A stretch of DNA of 64,000 nt from Marispirochaeta aestuarii (GTDB lineage: Bacteria > Spirochaetota > Spirochaetia > JC444 > Marispirochaetaceae). Below, one piece after another: positions 35,004 through 43,131 of this stretch. The stretch lies in NCBI RefSeq assembly GCF_002087085.1, contig NZ_MWQY01000004.1, forward strand, positions 124,001-188,000, read 5' to 3'. The stretch's first letter is position 1; the number at the start of each line of letters is the position of its first letter. The position numbers and the translations under genes are program-made. The notes below the pieces were generated by a model. That model was not told where the DNA came from. It was given only the letters and a program-made list of their open reading frames with translations, and did no database searches.

Positions 35004-37495
35004 TCCTTTTTAAAGTAATACACAAAGACCCGGACAACAACAAGGATGATCAGCAGAGCACCCAGCAGCAGGGGAAACCAGTCCCCCAGGCGGGCGTAGA
35101 GGGTCATTCCGGGAGGGGCTTCAGGGATTTCCGCTAAAAGCCGGCCCTCTTCAAAAAACCCGAGGCTACCCAGGACCCGTCCCCAGGGGTCAGCTGCCAG
35201 GGTGAGCCCGGAGGTGGTGGCCCGGACCAGGGGCACCCTGTTCTCCACCGCCCGAAAGAGCCCGTTGACGCCGTGCTGCATCCCCTCCACCGGGGACAGG
35301 GACCAGTAGTCGTTGCTTACATTGACGATGAGCCGGGCCCCCTCCGCCACAAAGCGGCGTACATGAGCGGGCATGATGTCCTCGAAGCAGATGGGGGTGG
35401 TAAAGGGCGCCCTGGGGTGCCGGTGAAGCAGGTACTCGCTGCCGGGGGTCCAGTCGGTGACGTCGAACTTGTCCAGCTGCTCGTAGACCGCGGGGAGTTC
35501 CTCCTTGAAGGGGAAGTACTCGGTAAAAGGGACCAGCTTTATCTTGTGGTAGATGCTCCCGATCTCTCCCTCCGGGCTGATCAGATAGGTGGAGTTGTGG
35601 CTGATTTCCGGGTAATCCGTATCCCCCTCCTCCGGAAGTCTGGTGTGGTCGGAGCTTCCCGTCACGAGCCAGGTGTCCCAGGAATCCACGGCGGAGAGCA
35701 TCCTTTCGGCGAGTTTCCTCCTCCCTCGCCCCTCGTTACCCCGGCGCATCCAGAAGCGGATATCCGGCACGAAGGCGGTCTCCGGCCAGGCGACCAGGTC
35801 CACCGTTCTACCCTCCTCCGCGGCCCGGGCAAGACCGTCCTCGCTCAAGGAAAGGAGGGCGTCCAGGCTCTCGGCGTAGTCGTGCTTTCGGGGGTCCCGG
35901 TTATGCTGTACGAGCAGCACGGTAATGCTCTCCTCCGGCTTCGGCGCCAGAGCAAGGGTAAGAGCTCCGAAGCTGAGGGGAAGCAGAACCAGGGCAGCAG
36001 CACCGACGAGCAGCGGACGACGGCGCTCCCCGACAGTGAGCAGCTCCGCAATTGCCGCGTTGAAGGCTACGACCAGCCAGCTTACGCCCCAGACCCCGGT
36101 CAGGGAAGCGACCTGGATGAAGAGCGTCCAGGGATAGAGGGCCGTACCCAGCATGCCCCAGGGATAGGCCAGGAATCCCATGCCCCGGAGCCAGTCGAAG
36201 ACTATCCAGGATGAGGAGACTGTGAGAATCCAGCCGCGGCCGGGACGCCGCAGGAGCCACACAAGCAGGGGAAGAAAAATGAGCCACTGGGCCAGGGAGA
36301 GGAGCACCGTAAAGGGAAGGGAGACGTATGAGTAGGTTGAGTGCCAGAAGTTGACCAGCATTACCTGCAGGGAGGCGAAAGCCATGACCGAGGTCGCCGC
36401 CCCTCCCCGGGAAGCCCTTCGGCAGAACAGAAAGAGGGGTATCAGCGTGACGAAGCTCAAAACCGGGACTCCCTGGAGCCGGAATAGGGATGGAAGGGCC
36501 AGGGTGTAGAGCAGGCCGGAAAGCCAGCCCGCGAGGAGCCCGGGGGTATGATGCATGAAGCTTTCTACCGCGGCAGGGATAGAAGCGGAAATCCCGTCGG
36601 AAGGCGGATTGGAGCGGATAGCCCGGTCCTGCAGCGTTTTTTTGTCGGCAAAAAAACGCTGCAGGGAGCCGCCCGGAAAAAGATAGAGAGTTAGATTCAG
36701 CAGGATAAGGGGCAGAAAGCGCAGGGCCGCCTCGAGCTGCTGACTGGCGGTGTCGGCGGCCATTTTGAGGTCCCCTCCGTGGGCCACGAAGCGCTGAACG
36801 TAATCCATGTTGGCATTGCGGGCGAAGAAGAAGGCGAAAAGGTAGAGGGTGGAGCCGAGGATGATCAGACCCTGGTTGAAGAGACCCGCGGGACGGCGCA
36901 GCAGGAGCAGAAGGGCCAGAAGGAGCTCGAGGGCCAGGAAGAGAAAGAAGCTGTAGTCGAAGGGGGTAAGACCCGGAACAGGGATATCGAAGGCTTCGGC
37001 GAACTCAGGCCCCTCCAGGGATTCCATAAGAGCGGAAAGGTTCGAAGCCCTGAAACTTTCGGAGGAGATGGGCTCGCCCCCGACGGTGTCGTAAAGCCAC
37101 AGATAGAGGGCAAGCTCTCCCTCCCAGGCGGAAAGAACCGGCTGCACCAGACGCAGTACACCCAGCTCCCGGGCGAGCTCCATGGCGGACTCCCGGCTGT
37201 CGATATCCGCGAGGCTGCGGCCGGAGGGCATCAGGTACTCCTCCACCAGGGCCTGGGGTTTGACACTGGAGGATCCGGCGGTGGCGAAGGCCACCTCGAT
37301 GGATCGGGTAAGTTCCTCCATCTGACCATCGTTCAAGGCTGCCCCGCCCCGGGAGAAGGGTGCGACCATCAGGCTGGGGGTGCGGGTCAGGCTGATGGGA
37401 CCGTAAAAGGCGAGGAGCGCCTCTGCCAGGGCAAAAAGAAGGAGAATCAGGGAAAGCGCGGGTCTGAACAGGTTTTTAGCGGCAGGACTCGTCAT
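35000..37495 (-). CDS. lnt: Apolipoprotein N-acyltransferase with long N-terminal extension
   Basis: An 831-residue protein. The C-terminal 510 residues are Lnt: a polytopic membrane part and a nitrilase domain with Glu572 (W-P-E-T), Lys651 (Y-H-K-I-K-L-V-P-F) and Cys703 (P-I-C-F-E-D). Lnt adds the third acyl chain to lipoproteins at the outer face of the inner membrane. Residues 1-310 are extra: one helix, a soluble domain resembling TolB/FlgO-like N-terminal folds (V-A-P-F-S-R-G-G, D-I-D-S-R-E-S-A), then further membrane helices. Ordinary Lnt has about 510-560 residues. It sits in an operon with phospholipid-type genes. Confidence 0.9.
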   Translation of the reverse strand: MTSPAAKNLFRPALSLILLLFALAEALLAFYGPISLTRTPSLMVAPFSRGGAALNDGQMEELTRSIEVAFATAGSSSVKPQALVEEYLMPSGRSLADIDSRESAMELARELGVLRLVQPVLSAWEGELALYLWLYDTVGGEPISSESFRASNLSALMESLEGPEFAEAFDIPVPGLTPFDYSFFLFLALELLLALLLLLRRPAGLFNQGLIILGSTLYLFAFFFARNANMDYVQRFVAHGGDLKMAADTASQQLEAALRFLPLILLNLTLYLFPGGSLQRFFADKKTLQDRAIRSNPPSDGISASIPAAVESFMHHTPGLLAGWLSGLLYTLALPSLFRLQGVPVLSFVTLIPLFLFCRRASRGGAATSVMAFASLQVMLVNFWHSTYSYVSLPFTVLLSLAQWLIFLPLLVWLLRRPGRGWILTVSSSWIVFDWLRGMGFLAYPWGMLGTALYPWTLFIQVASLTGVWGVSWLVVAFNAAIAELLTVGERRRPLLVGAAALVLLPLSFGALTLALAPKPEESITVLLVQHNRDPRKHDYAESLDALLSLSEDGLARAAEEGRTVDLVAWPETAFVPDIRFWMRRGNEGRGRRKLAERMLSAVDSWDTWLVTGSSDHTRLPEEGDTDYPEISHNSTYLISPEGEIGSIYHKIKLVPFTEYFPFKEELPAVYEQLDKFDVTDWTPGSEYLLHRHPRAPFTTPICFEDIMPAHVRRFVAEGARLIVNVSNDYWSLSPVEGMQHGVNGLFRAVENRVPLVRATTSGLTLAADPWGRVLGSLGFFEEGRLLAEIPEAPPGMTLYARLGDWFPLLLGALLIILVVVRVFVYYFKKE

Positions 37496-37523
37496 TGACC
37501 GTTAGACTCACACGAGGCCGCAG

Positions 37524-37961
37524 TTAAATATCCAGGAGCCCGTCTTCTACAAGCTGCTGCTGGATCTCCTGGCCGATCCTCATTCCCCAGGCCTGACCGG
37601 CGGCCATGGACTCCTGGGAGATCGCGGGCATCTCCTGAATAAGTTTTTTTCCCGTGGGGGTCTCGTAGAAGCTGATGATGTCCGTAATCTCTTCATGGGT
37701 AAAGTGTTTGTCGTAAATCGGGACTATAAGGTCTATCATATCTGCCGGGTTGACCCTGGCCATGAACTGGTCCCAGTAGTCTTCGGGAATCTCCGGCAGG
37801 ATCTGTTTGAACTGGACTATCATATTCTGCATGACCTGGATGCCCATATTGGCGGAACCGGTCATCTCCATGAGACGGACAATATCCTCTTCCTTGGACT
37901 GCCCGAAGAGGGAGGCAAAGGAAAGAAGGGAAAACAGCAAAATCGCGATACTCTTTTTCAT
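37524..37961 (-). CDS. DUF2059 exported protein
   Basis: A 145-residue protein with a signal peptide (M-K-K-S-I-A-I-L-L-F, cleavage near residue 20). The helical DUF2059 domain follows, with F-T-H-E-E-I-T-D-I-I-S-F-Y-E-T-P-T-G-K as its hallmark. Function unknown. AGGAG precedes the ATG. It is the first gene of the lnt operon (28 bases upstream of lnt). Confidence 0.87.
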   Translation of the reverse strand: MKKSIAILLFSLLSFASLFGQSKEEDIVRLMEMTGSANMGIQVMQNMIVQFKQILPEIPEDYWDQFMARVNPADMIDLIVPIYDKHFTHEEITDIISFYETPTGKKLIQEMPAISQESMAAGQAWGMRIGQEIQQQLVEDGLLDI

Positions 37962-38014
37962 TAAATAACTCCTGGAAAGGAGCTTGCCCGGGAATGCGGG
38001 AAAGAATCAAGGCC

Positions 38015-38159
38015 AGTGTTCAGAATCGTGGGGATGAGTTGAGGACAATCCTTCTGCTAATCAGGATTTACGGGAAATTTCTTTAATTTTCCTGATTTTT
38101 TCCTGTTTACCGGAAATTCAGCGGGTTGAAGGATATCCATCCCCACGATTCTGAACACT
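38015..38159. repeat. MITE-like element with perfect 22-base terminal inverted repeats
   Basis: Bases 38015-38036 (starting AGTGTTCAGAATCG) are the exact reverse complement of 38138-38159. About 100 bases lie between, with further symmetric parts (AATCAGGA and TCCTGATT; related GGGAAATTTC and CCGGAAATTC stretches). There is no ORF. This is the form of a miniature inverted-repeat element or a large regulatory hairpin. No second copy was seen in the window. Confidence 0.65.
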
Positions 38160-38233
38160 ACAAAAATGGAAAGACTGATTCCGAATTTGCTGCGTTTATG
38201 GAATTAGTGTTTCCACTTCGGCAGTGTTTGCGG

Positions 38234-38239
38234 TATACT
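38234..38239 (+). promoter_or_regulatory. -10 box of the AAA ATPase gene, probably leaderless
   Basis: TATACT seven bases before the ATG at 38247; the -35 region (TTTCCA at 38210-38215) is a poor match. No ribosome site. Confidence 0.45.
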
Positions 38240-38246
38240 TTACACT

Positions 38247-39410
38247 ATGAGATATATCGAACGCCAGGTTCCAGAAGAAAATGCGGAGGGAAGCTACTTT
38301 TTATTCGGTCCCCGGGGTACCGGGAAATCCCTCTGGCTGAAGCACCGTTACCCGCAGGCTGTATTTATAGATCTACTCATGCCTGATACCCGCAGACAAC
38401 TCGAGGCCCGACCCGAAAGGCTTCGCGAGATTGTAGAGGCTGCGGGAAAAAACAGAATATTTATAATCGATGAGGTCCAGAAGGTTCCGGAGATCCTCAG
38501 TCTGGTACATCTTTTACTGGAGGAAAACAAACAGCGGCAATTCATTCTCACAGGATCGAGCTCAAGAAAACTAAAACGCGAAGGGGTTGATCTGCTTGCC
38601 GGACGGGCAACCCTAAGGAGTTTTCATCCCTTTTTACTGAGCGAACTGGGGGCTGAATATGATGCGGAAAAGGCACTGCAAACAGGTCTTATTCCTCTTG
38701 TCGTCGACAGCCCCCATCCCGGAGAGGTACTGCGCAGTTATATCGACCTCTATTTAAAGGAGGAGATACAGCAGGAAGGGCTGGTCAGAAATCTCGGGGC
38801 CTTTGCCCGGGTACTGGAGACCTTGAGTTTCTCCCATGCATCGGTACTGAACCAGTCGGAAGTAGCCCGGGAAGCAGAAGTTGAACGAAAAACAGTATCC
38901 GGGTATATCGAGATAGTAGAGCAGATGATGCTCTCCTGCAGGCTGCCTGTTTTTTCCAAAAGAGCCAAGCGTCAGCTGATCAAACATGAGAAGTTCTATT
39001 TCTTTGACGCCGGCGTATTTCGTGAATTGCGGCCCAAGGGGCCCCTGGATCGGACTGCCGAAATAGACGGACTGGCGCTGGAAGGATTGGTAATGCAGCA
39101 TCTGTATGCCTGGGCGGATTACTCCCGTCGGGACTGCCGAATCTACTACTGGCGGACCAAATCGGGAACTGAGGTGGATTTTGTCCTTTACGGTCAGGAT
39201 ACCTTTGCAGCGATGGAAGTAAAGAATTCCCGACAGGTGCACAGTAAGGATCTTAAAAGCTTGAAGGCATTTACAGAGGATTATCCGGAAGCTCAGCCTC
39301 TTCTGCTGTACCGAGGAAAGGAAAACCTGAAAATTGACGGCATCGTGTGTATCCCCTGGAACAGTTTTCTGGAGAACCTCAGGGTCGGAAGTCCCCTGTT
39401 TCAGGTGTAG
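38247..39410 (+). CDS. AAA ATPase with DUF4143 domain
   Basis: A 387-residue protein. Residues 15-150 are an AAA_14 ATPase with Walker A G-P-R-G-T-G-K-S and Walker B I-F-I-I-D-E-V-Q-K; residues 190-370 are DUF4143 with a nuclease-like core (G-T-E-V-D-F-V-L and M-E-V-K-N-S). Such proteins are common, often horizontally acquired and of unclear role. It is flanked by a MITE-like element and a VapBC pair, which suggests a mobile or accessory islet. Confidence 0.9.
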   Translation: MRYIERQVPEENAEGSYFLFGPRGTGKSLWLKHRYPQAVFIDLLMPDTRRQLEARPERLREIVEAAGKNRIFIIDEVQKVPEILSLVHLLLEENKQRQFILTGSSSRKLKREGVDLLAGRATLRSFHPFLLSELGAEYDAEKALQTGLIPLVVDSPHPGEVLRSYIDLYLKEEIQQEGLVRNLGAFARVLETLSFSHASVLNQSEVAREAEVERKTVSGYIEIVEQMMLSCRLPVFSKRAKRQLIKHEKFYFFDAGVFRELRPKGPLDRTAEIDGLALEGLVMQHLYAWADYSRRDCRIYYWRTKSGTEVDFVLYGQDTFAAMEVKNSRQVHSKDLKSLKAFTEDYPEAQPLLLYRGKENLKIDGIVCIPWNSFLENLRVGSPLFQV

Positions 39411-39425
39411 AAGTGTACAGGTATT

Positions 39426-39881
39426 TTAAACCACGCTGTTTTCCAAAAGCAGAACGGAGTTATCAAAGTCTGTGTTCTGTACGGATGCAGCCAGGGCCCG
39501 ATCAAAGGTAACCAAAGTCCCTCTCCTGTTTTTTGCCAGGAGTATGAGGTGGGCATCGCTAACCTGCCTGTGCCCCTGCAGCATGGAGGCAGGCAGCTTA
39601 GAAAAGGCCGAAACCGGCACATCGTCGGACCAGAACCGGTGAGACGGATGAGCTGAATATCTTTCCAGTATATTCAGAGCCTCCTCCGGGGATACCGCTT
39701 CGTCGATAATACGCGGATTGGAAGATATTCTGACGAAAGCCAGCTGTGTCAGAGGAGATGTCGCCCAGAATTCACCATTCTGAACGATAGTTTCAGCAAA
39801 CCAGGAATGGGCAACACCGTGGTGGAGATGGTTTGGCCATGCCAGGGCAATCAACACATTTACATCGGGCAGGAAGATCAC
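39426..39881 (-). CDS. vapC: PIN-domain toxin (VapC type)
   Basis: A 151-residue PIN ribonuclease. Catalytic acids are visible: Asp6 (L-P-D-V-N), the Asp in Q-V-S-D-A-H and the Asp in T-F-D-R-A. It should cleave RNA when free of its antitoxin. Its ATG overlaps the antitoxin stop by four bases. Unlike the decayed PIN gene at 1741 it looks intact. Confidence 0.88.
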   Translation of the reverse strand: MIFLPDVNVLIALAWPNHLHHGVAHSWFAETIVQNGEFWATSPLTQLAFVRISSNPRIIDEAVSPEEALNILERYSAHPSHRFWSDDVPVSAFSKLPASMLQGHRQVSDAHLILLAKNRRGTLVTFDRALAASVQNTDFDNSVLLLENSVV

Positions 39882-40102
39882 ACCTCATCCTCGAAAGAAG
39901 CCACATCCTCGGGGGTTATTCGCCGGGAATCCTCAGCCACCGAGAAAACCGGCAGACCGTTTTTCAGGGAGTATTCCACCTTTGAACCCAGTCCTCGCCG
40001 CATTAAAACGGAGACCGCCTGCCCCAGGGAAATCCCCTGCTCCCTGGCAATACTGCGGGCGACCTTTACAAGGTCATCGTCTATATTTATGGTGGTTCTC
40101 AT
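39878..40102 (-). CDS. vapB: Ribbon-helix-helix antitoxin (VapB type)
   Basis: A 74-residue protein starting M-R-T-T-I-N-I-D-D-D-L, the beta strand of a ribbon-helix-helix antitoxin, with a C-terminal tail that would bind the toxin. The frame is open to 40138, but the ATG at 40102 fits the family start and the promoter. Confidence 0.87.
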   Translation of the reverse strand: MRTTINIDDDLVKVARSIAREQGISLGQAVSVLMRRGLGSKVEYSLKNGLPVFSVAEDSRRITPEDVASFEDEV

Positions 40103-40109
40103 ACATAAA

Positions 40110-40138
40110 AAAATAAGAGCTTGATGCTCTGATGTCAA
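40110..40138 (-). promoter_or_regulatory. Promoter of vapBC, probably leaderless
   Basis: On the minus strand a consensus TTGACA (40138-40133), 17 bases, TATTTT (40115-40110), seven bases before the ATG at 40102; no ribosome site. Confidence 0.65.
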
Positions 40139-40279
40139 GATGCCGACACATCATTAATGTTGGATTCATATACACGGAGGAAGCGCTTCTCTTCCTGAGA
40201 CACGGCAAAAATACAAGGTTTTCAAAGGCGCTATTATTGACAAAAACCCGTGTTTCCCATAGAATCCGCCTTACTGAAT

Positions 40280-40363
40280 GCCCAGATGGCGGAATTGGTA
40301 GACGCGCTAGATTCAGGTTCTAGTCCGGGTTACCGGGTGGAGGTTCAAGTCCTCTTCTGGGCA
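40280..40363 (+). tRNA. tRNA-Leu (anticodon CAG)
   Basis: An 84-base class II tRNA. The acceptor arms are GCCCAGA (40280-40286) and TCTGGGC (40356-40362), with A40363 as discriminator and no encoded CCA. The anticodon stem CTAGA/TCTAG encloses TTCAGGT, giving anticodon CAG. A long variable arm (TCCGGGTTACCGGG region) and a T arm (GGTTCAAGTCC) are present. Confidence 0.95.
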
Positions 40364-40730
40364 AAAAAGACCGATGACCTTTAGGTTGTCGGTCTTTTTT
40401 TGTGCACAGAGAGGGGACTTGAACCTCCGAGTGAGCGCGGCGCGATGAGCGCCGGAAGTCCGGCAGGGATGCCGGACGCCAGCGAACGAAGGCGGGGTGT
40501 AAGGAGCCGGTACGATACCGGCGACTGAAACCTTCAAGTCCTCTTCTGGGCAAAAAAGACCGATGAACTTTAGGTTGTCGGTCTTTTTTTGTGCATAGAG
40601 AGGGGACTTGAACCTCCGAGTGAGCGCGGCGCGAGTAGCGCCGGAAGCGAGGCACGATGCCGGACGCCAGCGAACGAGGGCGGGGTGCAAGGAGGAATCA
40701 GGATGATTCCGACTGAAACCTTCAAGTCCT
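40344..40730 (+). repeat. Tandem tRNA-end/terminator repeat with conserved hairpins
   Basis: The T-arm and acceptor end of the tRNA plus the terminator and about 130 further bases occur twice in tandem (40344-40532 and 40533-40720, period 188-189), with the start of a third copy (40721-40730). Each unit also holds an inverted T-arm-like stretch (GGACTTGAACCTCC). Units contain hairpins at fixed places; the last one is GCCGGT/ACCGGC in unit 1 and GGAATCA/TGATTCC in unit 2, so pairing is kept although the bases differ. ORFs predicted here are not genes. Confidence 0.8.
40369..40401 (+). terminator. Terminator of tRNA-Leu
   Basis: GACCGA (40369-40374) pairs with TCGGTC (40389-40394), with an inner ACCT/AGGT stem, and is followed by seven T. 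The A-run before it makes it usable from both strands. A second copy is at 40558-40590. Confidence 0.85.
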
Positions 40731-40747
40731 ATTTTCAGACAACACCA

Positions 40748-42340
40748 TTATATTCTGACCACGTCTTGCTTCATATCGGATCTCCAGATCGTAGCCCGAT
40801 TCTTACCGCCTGACTTGGAGGCATACATGGCCTTATCAGCCCTGTCGAGTATATCCTCCAGGGTGGTCTCGTCGCTGCCGTCATACACGATTATTCCTAT
40901 GCTCAGAGTCACCGACATCTCCGCACCGCTATTGATCCGCGGCGGTATGGCCGATACGTATCTCCTTGCCAGCTCAAGGGCGTGGGTCTCATCGGTTTGA
41001 AAGGGCATGACAACAAATTCGTCTCCTCCGTAGCGGGCAACGACGTCTCCGCCGCGAGACAGTTCAACAAGAGTACCGGCGGTTTTCCTGAGCACGTCAT
41101 CTCCAGCTAAATGACCCATATTGTCGTTCACAGCTTTGAAATTGTCCAGATCGATCAGGATCATGGAGAAGGGAGAACCGTTTCTCTGAGAACGGACGAA
41201 TTCCCTCCTCGCCTGCTCGAAGAAGCTCCAGCGGTTTAACAGTCCCGTCAGAGCATCGGTGCCGGCAATCTCTTTGAGCTGCTCATAGGCATCAGACAGC
41301 TTCTTCTCGGTATCCTTTTGCGCGGTTATGTCGTGAAAATGCAGGATTAGCCCTTCGCCCATGTTGCCGGGAGAAACCAGAGGAGCAGAGCTGATCTCAT
41401 ATAAACGGCCGTTCAGCCGCATCTCGACAGATCCTGTGCGGTCTTTCGTGATCAGCTCACCTGCCCTTTCCGTCAGGCCTTCGAGGGATTTGCCGATGGC
41501 TTTCAGATGGGTGACGGAAAAGATCCTCTCCGCTTCCGGATTGAGGTCCAGTATCTTCTTTGAGCTGTCCAGGACCAGAACACCGCTCTTCATATTTTGG
41601 AAGACCGAATGATAGGCCACGGGAACCACATCGAAAAAGCGGTACCTTAAGATGCCCAGACCTATGAGCAGCGCGCTCAGCGCAAAGAAAAGAGATGATG
41701 GATCATAGGGTGTTATCAAATTAATTCCCATCAGGTAGAGGAGGTTCGGAACCGTGGGGAGAATGGCTGCCGTCAGAAGCAGAGAAATCCGGTACTTGTA
41801 ATGCTTGGGAAAGCGTACCATGGCCCGGATCAGAAGAATACTGCTGGAGACAATGACTGCATAGGCGTAAATAGCCCAGATCCAGAAAAGGGGACCGTAT
41901 CGGCGAGCCAAAACCCACAGTCCATTTACCTGTACAAGCTCCAACGATGTATAGAACCAGGGGTGCCAGGAAAAGGTCATCACTCCCAAAAACGAGACTG
42001 ATGGAATCACGAGTAAAAAGACCTTGAGCTTCCTCCCGATTAAATGTCCGCAATTACCGTAGACCAGGACGAAGTAGGACCAGGACATCGTCGTTCCCAT
42101 GACCCCCAAATAGGATAATCTCAATAGAATCTGCTTCGCTGTGATATCTGCAAAGAATTTCAGCAGTCCGTCGCATCCTGCCCACAAGGCGACAAAAAGC
42201 AGGGTTATTTTCCATATCCGACTGCCGTGAAAGGGAGGGAATTTGTTTGTGATGACAGCCAATGCGAGAGACAGAAGACTTGCAGAGAAATAAACTATTT
42301 GGAGATAATGGAACTGAAAAACCATGGTTAATTTTAGCAT
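40748..42340 (-). CDS. Diguanylate cyclase with 7TM and PAS domains
   Basis: A 530-residue protein. Residues 1-225 form a seven-helix membrane region (7TM histidine-kinase N-terminal type), 235-350 a PAS domain and 365-525 a GGDEF domain (D-A-L-T-G-L-L-N-R-W). The catalytic motif is Y-G-G-D-E-F and the inhibitory site R-G-G-D lies five residues before it. It should make cyclic di-GMP. The start is uncertain: ATG 42340 has no ribosome site, and ATG 42325 is five bases after TAAAAT. Confidence 0.9.
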   Translation of the reverse strand: MLKLTMVFQFHYLQIVYFSASLLSLALAVITNKFPPFHGSRIWKITLLFVALWAGCDGLLKFFADITAKQILLRLSYLGVMGTTMSWSYFVLVYGNCGHLIGRKLKVFLLVIPSVSFLGVMTFSWHPWFYTSLELVQVNGLWVLARRYGPLFWIWAIYAYAVIVSSSILLIRAMVRFPKHYKYRISLLLTAAILPTVPNLLYLMGINLITPYDPSSLFFALSALLIGLGILRYRFFDVVPVAYHSVFQNMKSGVLVLDSSKKILDLNPEAERIFSVTHLKAIGKSLEGLTERAGELITKDRTGSVEMRLNGRLYEISSAPLVSPGNMGEGLILHFHDITAQKDTEKKLSDAYEQLKEIAGTDALTGLLNRWSFFEQARREFVRSQRNGSPFSMILIDLDNFKAVNDNMGHLAGDDVLRKTAGTLVELSRGGDVVARYGGDEFVVMPFQTDETHALELARRYVSAIPPRINSGAEMSVTLSIGIIVYDGSDETTLEDILDRADKAMYASKSGGKNRATIWRSDMKQDVVRI

Positions 42341-42418
42341 GGAAATCTGATATTTGAAAGTTGACTTATTATCGCCAGAATCGACGTCTTAACCAGAAAA
42401 GTCCGGAAGGTTAATTAT

Positions 42419-43120
42419 CTATACACTGCTGCTAATTGTACTTCTGAGCCCATCCAGCTCTATTTTTCTGGTATAATGCAAATGTTTTTTCAGTCTCTCA
42501 AGGGCCAGCGTCGTGTCACCGTCCTGTATTGCTTCGGCAATCGACTGGTGCTCAAGAGCCAGTTGCTCTATGGTAGCCGGATCCCAGTATTTTTTACGGT
42601 AATCATCCTGATGAAAAAGCTGGTTTATAATCTGGCTAAAGGAGTCAAGCAGCTTGTTTCCGCTCGAATTGAGCATAGTAGCATGGAATTCCATATCCGC
42701 TTCATCCGCAACTCTTGGATCATTTTTATTATCAAGCATTTTTTGTACGCAGGATTCAAGCGCAACAATTCCTGACGGAGTTATCCTTTTTACCACAAGC
42801 GGTATAACTGCCAGCTCTATCACAATTCGCGCTTCGATAGATTCATACAAATTGAAGTTGGATACCTGATAATTGAACTTTATAGTGTTGGTTATGGCAT
42901 CTGTGTCCAACTTATTGATAAATGTTCCCCTGCGGGGTGTTTTGGTAATAATACCCTGCTGAGATAGACCGTTGAGCACGTTTCTCACTCTGTACCTTGT
43001 TACCTGGAAATGTTCCGCAAGCTTTTCTTCGGTTTCCACCTTGCTTCCGGGACCATTTGCATGCTCCAGGATGTATGTCTTGATTTTCTCTTCCAGGTTC
43101 TGAATATCAGTCTTAGCCAT
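42419..43120 (-). CDS. GntR-family regulator (FadR/FCD type)
   Basis: A 233-residue regulator. Residues 10-75 are the GntR winged helix (K-L-A-E-H-F-Q-V-T-R-Y-R-V-R-N-V-L); residues 85-225 are an all-helical FCD-like ligand domain with possible metal ligands (Asp/His in E-F-H-A-T-M and E-H-Q-S). It is the last gene of the TRAP/kinase operon and probably controls it, with a sugar acid as ligand. ATG 43120 is preferred; a TTG at 43135 is possible. Confidence 0.88.
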   Translation of the reverse strand: MAKTDIQNLEEKIKTYILEHANGPGSKVETEEKLAEHFQVTRYRVRNVLNGLSQQGIITKTPRRGTFINKLDTDAITNTIKFNYQVSNFNLYESIEARIVIELAVIPLVVKRITPSGIVALESCVQKMLDNKNDPRVADEADMEFHATMLNSSGNKLLDSFSQIINQLFHQDDYRKKYWDPATIEQLALEHQSIAEAIQDGDTTLALERLKKHLHYTRKIELDGLRSTISSSV

Positions 43121-43131
43121 ACGATTCCGCT

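Noticed and set aside
40313-40690. ORFs on the minus strand with a repeated Arg/Ser-rich peptide
   Set aside because: They arise from the tandem non-coding repeat after tRNA-Leu; the peptide repeats only mirror the DNA repeat.
40344-40730. Integron attC sites or a CRISPR array
   Set aside because: No GTTRRRY/RYYYAAC core pair, no integrase, and only two full units of 188-189 bases; CRISPR repeats are short with regular spacers.
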